Below, piece after piece: positions 14,081 to 19,199 of a DNA stretch of 19,199 bases. Source of the stretch: Chloroflexota bacterium. GTDB lineage: Bacteria; Chloroflexota; Anaerolineae; Anaerolineales; UBA11579. Both the position numbers and the translations under genes were made by a program. The notes beneath the pieces were generated by a model. The model was not told the DNA's origin. It did not search any database and was given only the letters and a program-made list of their open reading frames with translations. Position 1 is the first letter of the stretch; the number at the start of each line of letters is the position of its first letter. The stretch covers positions 3,858 to 23,056 of the forward strand of contig DNGN01000168.1 of assembly GCA_003486225.1 (NCBI GenBank). Direction: 5' to 3'.

Positions 14081-16150
14081 ATGAGAAAATTCGTCCCATT
14101 CTGGCAGGAAATCCGTTTTCCCAAAAATTTTGGCAATGACAGAGATCAGCAGGAATACGTCATCCGATTGATTCTGGTCTCTTCGGTCCTGGTTTTGCTG
14201 CTGACCAGTTTGGTTCTCTTTGTATTTTCCTTCAATGGAAAAACATTTGGCACCACATGGCAGGAATTGTTAATTACCTTCTCGTTACTCGCCATCGGAT
14301 TGCTGATGATCCGCTGGGGAAAACTTCAATTGGTCGGGTATTTAATGGTTTCCGGCTTGTATATCTTTGGTCTGATCAAGACCATGGAAAGCGGATTAGA
14401 CACCATTTTTATTTTGTATTACTTTGTGGCCCTTGTGATCACCTTTATGATCATCCCACATCGCTGGGCTACGATCGGTGTTCTGATGGTTGGGCCGCCA
14501 GTGACCTATTTCCTCTCCCCGTGGCTGGATGAATTTGAACCCGGAATAGCGCTGGCCTACTTGACCATGATGATCATGATCATCGTGCTGTTGAGCGTTT
14601 TTACCCGTTTTAAGGAAGCCTTTGCAACGGAACATCAGCGCGTCAGAGAAATCCAAACCATCCAGCAAGCCGGCACATCGATCGTTTCATCGCTCGATTT
14701 TCAGGAAACGATCGAAAAGATCTTGGAAGAACTGAAAAATATCATCCCACACGACTCCGCATCGGTGCTGTTGATGCAGGCGGACCACGAGCTGGAAATT
14801 GTGGGCGGCAGTGGTTGGGATGATTTGGAAAAGGTGATTGGGGCTCGCATCCCGATCCCTGGTGATAACCCGAATACGAAAGTCATCCAGGATAGACGCC
14901 CCTATATTTTGGGGAATGCTCCATCCGTTTACCCGATGTTTAAAACCCATCCTAATCATCACATCCGCTCCTGGCTGGGAGTTCCGCTCTTCGAGAAGGA
15001 AAATATCATTGGGATGATGGCGATCGATAGTGTCAAGGAAAATTATTTTACCGAGGGACATCTGCAGATCATGGTGGCTTTTGCTGACTACGTTGCGGCA
15101 GCCCTGGAAAATGCCTTGCTATACGATTTTGCGAACCAGTCCATCAAACGCAGATCGATCCTTTATCAAGTCTCTCAGGAAATGATTACGGCCAGTGCAG
15201 ACCTCGATAAGATCTATCGAGCGATATACAATGCTGCCCAGGAACTGATGGCTTGCGAGGCATTTGCCATTTCCCTGCTGGATGGAACGGAGCAGTTCAT
15301 TGAGGGGGTTTTCCTGATCGATCGTGGCAGCCGCAGGGAAAGTATCCGGATACCGGTCGGCAGTGGCTTAAGCGGTAAGGTCATCCAGAGCGGGAAGTCG
15401 GTCCTGATCAACGATCTGGCACAATCCTTAGATTTTGAACTTCAACCTTTTGGCTTTCAGAACCAGGTGCAGTCGCTGATAGCTGTGCCGCTACGTACCG
15501 CCGATAAGATCATCGGGATGCTTTCTGCTCAATCGTACCTGGTGGGGGCCTATTCTCAGGATGATCTGGAACTGCTTGAGCTCTTCGGTGCACAGGCTGC
15601 AATTGCGATAAAAAATGCCCAGTTATTAGCCGAAATGGACCGCATAGCACGTACCGATTCGCTGACAGGTTTACTCAACCGGCGGGCTTTTGATGAAATC
15701 CTGCGCGAAGAAATCTCCCGCGCCAAGCGCTATGGCTATTCGCTTTCGCTGTTGATCATTGATATCGATGATTTTAAGCAACTTAATGATCAGTATGGCC
15801 ACAGCAAGGGGGATGGTCACCTCAAAACGGTAGCCAATCTGATCTTAAATAGTGTCCGGCAGCCAGACCTGGTGGCGAGGATCGGTGGGGAAGAGTTCAG
15901 CGTGATCCTGCCGCATACCATTCAAATGGGCGGGCAAGATCTTGCCGAGCGCATCCGGAAAAGCATCGAGGCCAGGTTTTTCGGCAGTCAGGATGCCGGA
16001 AGCACCGTCAGTATTGGGGTTGCTGAATTCCCCCTGGATGCTGATTCGGTCCAAACACTTTTTGATTCTGCCGATAAAGCCATGTTTGCAGCCAAGCATC
16101 TCGGCAAAAATAAAGTCGTGACCGCCAATGGGATGGAGTGGAAGCCATGA
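14081..16150 (+). CDS. Membrane GAF-GAF-GGDEF diguanylate cyclase
   Basis: This 689-residue protein has about six membrane helices in residues 28-176. A linker helix leads to GAF domain 1 (about 195-348), GAF domain 2 (about 358-515) and a GGDEF domain (about 523-685). The active site is intact: GGEEF at 602-606, DIDDFKQLND at 561-570 and GHSKGDGHL at 573-581. An inhibitory I-site RxxD (RQPD, 593-596) sits exactly five residues before GGEEF, so product feedback by c-di-GMP is expected. It should make c-di-GMP from GTP in response to unknown signals sensed by the GAFs. The start at 14081 has only a weak AGG upstream. Its stop overlaps the next start (ATGA at 16147-16150). Confidence 0.93.
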   Translation: MRKFVPFWQEIRFPKNFGNDRDQQEYVIRLILVSSVLVLLLTSLVLFVFSFNGKTFGTTWQELLITFSLLAIGLLMIRWGKLQLVGYLMVSGLYIFGLIKTMESGLDTIFILYYFVALVITFMIIPHRWATIGVLMVGPPVTYFLSPWLDEFEPGIALAYLTMMIMIIVLLSVFTRFKEAFATEHQRVREIQTIQQAGTSIVSSLDFQETIEKILEELKNIIPHDSASVLLMQADHELEIVGGSGWDDLEKVIGARIPIPGDNPNTKVIQDRRPYILGNAPSVYPMFKTHPNHHIRSWLGVPLFEKENIIGMMAIDSVKENYFTEGHLQIMVAFADYVAAALENALLYDFANQSIKRRSILYQVSQEMITASADLDKIYRAIYNAAQELMACEAFAISLLDGTEQFIEGVFLIDRGSRRESIRIPVGSGLSGKVIQSGKSVLINDLAQSLDFELQPFGFQNQVQSLIAVPLRTADKIIGMLSAQSYLVGAYSQDDLELLELFGAQAAIAIKNAQLLAEMDRIARTDSLTGLLNRRAFDEILREEISRAKRYGYSLSLLIIDIDDFKQLNDQYGHSKGDGHLKTVANLILNSVRQPDLVARIGGEEFSVILPHTIQMGGQDLAERIRKSIEARFFGSQDAGSTVSIGVAEFPLDADSVQTLFDSADKAMFAAKHLGKNKVVTANGMEWKP

Positions 16151-19100
16151 CGAAGCTTCTCACTCATGTTCATACCACGCAGGAACTGCTCATCCAGGCC
16201 TTGAATCAGGCGGCGGCTTTGGATCCGCAGTTGATTGGCTTTGAGGAAAGCATTTATAACGTCTTTCGAGAACAAATCCAGGCGATGGGCTTGCGCGGCG
16301 GAATTTCCTTGCTGGATGATGAAAAACAGAATCTGGTATTTCATACCATTGCGCAGCCGGGCAAAAGCCGCATCCTTCCCAGGTTGGAATCGCTCTTCGG
16401 GCGAAGTTCGAAAAATTATACGATTCGGGTGGATCAGGTTGATGTCTATTCCGAGGTGCTCAGCAGTGGTCAAGCAGTCTTTTCTCCGGATACGAATAAG
16501 ATCATCCGACAGATGCTGCCAGTTTCGGAGGAAGGGTTTATTGCCCGGGTGATGGATGTCTTTGGCGGCACTCCAGGGATTTACTGCCCGCTACTCATTC
16601 AAAACGAGGTGGTTGGTGTGCTGAATGTGGCTGGCTCAGATTTGACCGAAGAAGAACTGCCGGTCTTGAAGGCCTTTGCGAACTACATCTCCGCAGCACT
16701 GACCAACACTGAATTGGTCCGGGAACTCAAGGACAAAGAAGATAACTACAGAAGCCTGATCAATAACTTGCCGATTGGAATTTACCGCATTGACCCAGAC
16801 GGGCGCTTTCTGATCACCAACCCGGTTTTAATGGATCAACTTCAGATCCGGAACCAAGAACCATTAGACCAGATCGTTTTTGGGGAGGTGGGATTAAGAC
16901 CCATCTACGATCGCGAGCAGATCATCCAGCAGGTTAAGGATTCTGGGCAGGTGATCGGGCTGGAAACCGAATGGCAAACTCCCCAGGGCGAGAAGGTTTA
17001 TTTTAAAGAAAACCTTAAAGGGACATACGATAAAGATGGCAACCTGATGTACGTCGAAGGTTCTTTGGAAGATATCACAGACCGCAAACAAACTGAGGAG
17101 ACCATCCGCAAGCAGTTGGCTGACCTCTCTCTTCTCAACCAGATCGCGGCCATCAGTGCAGACCAACAAGATTTGGATACCTTGCTGGAACAAATCACTA
17201 AGATCATTGCCAGCAGACTGTTTTCCGATCATTTTGGCGTGTTAATTCTGGACCCATCTGCAGATGTTTTACGGGTCCATCCCTCTTATCAGGGTCTGGC
17301 ACCTGAGTATTTTGAGGAGACATTCCTGCCCGGAGAAGGCATTACCGGCACGGTGTTCAAGACAGGACTACCGCTGCGGGTTTCCGACGTGCGTCAATTT
17401 CCTGGTTACATTGAATCGGACCCCACGCTGCGGTCTGAGTTATGTGTCCCGATTATGGCTGGCAACCGGGTGCTTGGGGTGCTGAACGCGGAACGCACAG
17501 AGCTTGGAGGGTTCAGTGCCGATGACGAGAGTCTGCTGGTCACGATTGCCGACCAGCTGGCAACAGCCATGGAACGCGCTCTATATCTTCGGGCCGTCGA
17601 AAACCAAACCCTTCAGCTGACGTTGCTGAATGAAGCCGCCATGACTACCAGCCGGGTATTGGACCCGTCAGAACTGATTGAATTGATTGCCACGCAGATT
17701 ACCAACCTGATTAACCCGGATACTTTTTTCATCTCGTTGTATGATGAATCGGCCCAGGAGCTGGAGATCGCTGTCGCCTATAAGCGTGGCAGTGTGGATA
17801 TTGCTGCGGTCGGAATGAAAATTCCCGTCGCACAAGCAGGCCTTACCTCTCTCCTGCTGGATACGGGTGAGATCTTGCAGATCGATGATCTGGCGAGCAG
17901 CCCGCTTCTGGTGGGGTATACCGGAATGGAAATGACCATGAAGGGTTCGTGGGTGGGAATCCCCCTCATGGCGGCAAACAATGTGATCGGTGCACTAACC
18001 GTCCAGTTTTTCGAGAAAAATGTGCTGGATGTGGACCAGACCCAATTCCTGGAATCGCTGGCTTCGAACGCAGCCATTGCCATTACCAATGGCAACTTGT
18101 TCGCTGAAATTCAAAACCGTTACGCGCTGAGCAATCACCTGGCAAAATTGAGCGAATCCCTCAACCGCCCGCAGACTGAAAAAGAGGTCATACAGGTGAT
18201 TGGGGAGAGCGCACTCTCACTGCTTAATATTGAAACCGGGGCAGTGTTCATTCCAGTACAGGACCACCAGGTGCAATGTGCCTGGTCGAGCAGCTTGAGC
18301 GAAGAATTTACCCATTCGATCAAGCAACTCTTCACCGAAAGCTCCGGCGACGGAATTGGGAAAAAATCAGCTCCCGTTATCATCTCAGATATCGAAAAAT
18401 TGCCTGCTGGACATTCCCTCCGCCATGTAGCATTGCAGGAAGGGATCCGGTCGATCTCGATTTGGCCCCTGGTGTACGAGGGAAAGACGATTGCTGAAGT
18501 TGCTTGCTGCAAGCGTAATCCTTATGCCTGGAACGACGATGAAAAAAGTGTCCTGATGACCTTTGCCCGGCAGGCAGCCATCTCCATCCAGAATGCCCGT
18601 CTGCTGGAAGCGGAACGTCACCGCAGATATGAGGCCGAAGCACTGTATAAAACCACCATTGCCCTGACATCCACGCTGGATGTTGACAAGGTGCTGGAAA
18701 ACCTGCTGGTGGAGCTGTACCGTGTGGTGGATTATTCCAGTGCCAGTTTACAGATGCTGGAAAATGATGTCGTGCGCATTGTCGCGGTTCAGGGATTGCT
18801 TGTAAAGGCTGATGAGGTGGTTGGGATGGAGTTTTCGGCCTCCAATCAGCTCATTTTGGAAATGCAGCACACCCATGAGCCGATCATCTTGCAAGATGCC
18901 CAGGCTGATTCCCGCTTTGAAGTCTTATCGAGGCTGGGCTATGTGCGCGGTTGGATCGGTGTGCCCCTGGTGGTTGGCGAAAAAATGATCGGCTGCCTGA
19001 CGATCGACAGCGATGAGGTTGGCACCTTCAATGAGAGTCATGCCCAGCAAGCCAAGGCCTTTGCCAACCAGGCAGCAGTTGCGATTGAAACTGCCAGCCT

Positions 19101-19199
19101 GTTCAGCCAGACTCAGCGCCGTTTGCAGGTTTTGCAATCCATCCATACCATCGACCAGGCGATTTCGGGCAGTTTAGACCTGTCACTTACCCTGGATGT
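16147..19199 (+). CDS. Giant GAF-PAS-multi-GAF sensor protein, C-terminus beyond the window
   Basis: The frame from ATG 16147 is open to the right edge, at least 1,017 codons, and I checked it for stops. Domains in order: GAF 1 (about 15-190), a PAS domain opening with YRSLINNLPIGIYRIDPDGR (about 202-221) and ending in EDITDRK (about 318), GAF 2 (325-480), GAF 3 (490-655), GAF 4 (660-825), GAF 5 (832-988), and the start of a sixth GAF near 1000. No membrane helix or signal peptide is visible. Such chains usually end in a histidine kinase, GGDEF or phosphatase module, but none is within the window, so the output is unknown. Each GAF has the usual IAVPL/IGVPL-type core strands and helices of the signalling type. 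ATGA overlap with the cyclase gene implies coupled translation and a shared pathway. Confidence 0.9.
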   Translation, partial: MTKLLTHVHTTQELLIQALNQAAALDPQLIGFEESIYNVFREQIQAMGLRGGISLLDDEKQNLVFHTIAQPGKSRILPRLESLFGRSSKNYTIRVDQVDVYSEVLSSGQAVFSPDTNKIIRQMLPVSEEGFIARVMDVFGGTPGIYCPLLIQNEVVGVLNVAGSDLTEEELPVLKAFANYISAALTNTELVRELKDKEDNYRSLINNLPIGIYRIDPDGRFLITNPVLMDQLQIRNQEPLDQIVFGEVGLRPIYDREQIIQQVKDSGQVIGLETEWQTPQGEKVYFKENLKGTYDKDGNLMYVEGSLEDITDRKQTEETIRKQLADLSLLNQIAAISADQQDLDTLLEQITKIIASRLFSDHFGVLILDPSADVLRVHPSYQGLAPEYFEETFLPGEGITGTVFKTGLPLRVSDVRQFPGYIESDPTLRSELCVPIMAGNRVLGVLNAERTELGGFSADDESLLVTIADQLATAMERALYLRAVENQTLQLTLLNEAAMTTSRVLDPSELIELIATQITNLINPDTFFISLYDESAQELEIAVAYKRGSVDIAAVGMKIPVAQAGLTSLLLDTGEILQIDDLASSPLLVGYTGMEMTMKGSWVGIPLMAANNVIGALTVQFFEKNVLDVDQTQFLESLASNAAIAITNGNLFAEIQNRYALSNHLAKLSESLNRPQTEKEVIQVIGESALSLLNIETGAVFIPVQDHQVQCAWSSSLSEEFTHSIKQLFTESSGDGIGKKSAPVIISDIEKLPAGHSLRHVALQEGIRSISIWPLVYEGKTIAEVACCKRNPYAWNDDEKSVLMTFARQAAISIQNARLLEAERHRRYEAEALYKTTIALTSTLDVDKVLENLLVELYRVVDYSSASLQMLENDVVRIVAVQGLLVKADEVVGMEFSASNQLILEMQHTHEPIILQDAQADSRFEVLSRLGYVRGWIGVPLVVGEKMIGCLTIDSDEVGTFNESHAQQAKAFANQAAVAIETASLFSQTQRRLQVLQSIHTIDQAISGSLDLSLTLD

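Noticed and set aside
1..19199. Twin-arginine signal peptides among the exported proteins here
   Set aside because: The DUF3105, 355-residue, FG-GAP-like and BtuF-like proteins have Sec-type anchors or lipoboxes without an RR-x-F-L-K-like motif.

Overview
The window looks like chromosome from a member of the Chloroflexota, most likely class Anaerolineae. This is inferred from gene content and protein style: a TatA/TatB-like/TatC set with a long TatC N-terminus, DUF3105 and DUF2804 proteins, an FG-GAP-like lipoprotein, and very large multi-GAF sensors. No rRNA or marker gene is present to prove it. Base composition looks uniform, and I see no insertion sequence, phage gene, tRNA or CRISPR array. 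This reads as ordinary core chromosome rather than a mobile island.

Layout. (1) 3-620, minus: the 5' part of an unrecognised four-helix membrane protein, driven by a near-consensus promoter covered by two overlapping palindromes. (2) 766-1188: a YjbQ/UPF0047 protein. (3) 1351-2997: tatA, a tatB-like gene and tatC, closed by an intrinsic terminator. They encode the twin-arginine translocase. TatC has alanine where the family's signal-peptide-binding glutamate (E. coli E103) is expected. (4) 3166-3783: a membrane-anchored DUF3105 protein, convergent with a DUF2804 protein (3875-4909, minus) across a shared hairpin. (5) 5065-6132 (plus) and 6134-7807 (minus): two predicted extracytoplasmic proteins whose stop codons meet inside one hairpin. 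(6) 7955-10678: lutA-lutB-lutC, overlapping genes for an iron-sulfur L-lactate oxidation complex. (7) 10744-13977: promoter, cobalamin riboswitch, intrinsic terminator, then btuF-btuC-btuD-like genes for a vitamin B12/corrinoid ABC importer. (8) 14081-19199: a membrane GAF-GAF-GGDEF diguanylate cyclase overlapping, by ATGA, a giant GAF-PAS-multi-GAF sensor that runs off the right edge.

How the parts work together. The riboswitch-importer block is a textbook feedback unit: when cobalamin is plentiful the aptamer should favour the terminator at 11051-11083 and shut off import. The two GAF genes at the right form a coupled signalling pair around c-di-GMP. The Tat genes form a transport unit, but none of the secreted proteins visible here carries a twin-arginine signal, so their substrates lie elsewhere.

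I found no clearly new multi-gene system. The points most worth following up are the TatC substitution, the chain of competing pairings between the cobalamin aptamer and its terminator, the stem-loop and repeated leader in the tat operon, the operator array at the left edge, and the unfinished multi-GAF protein.
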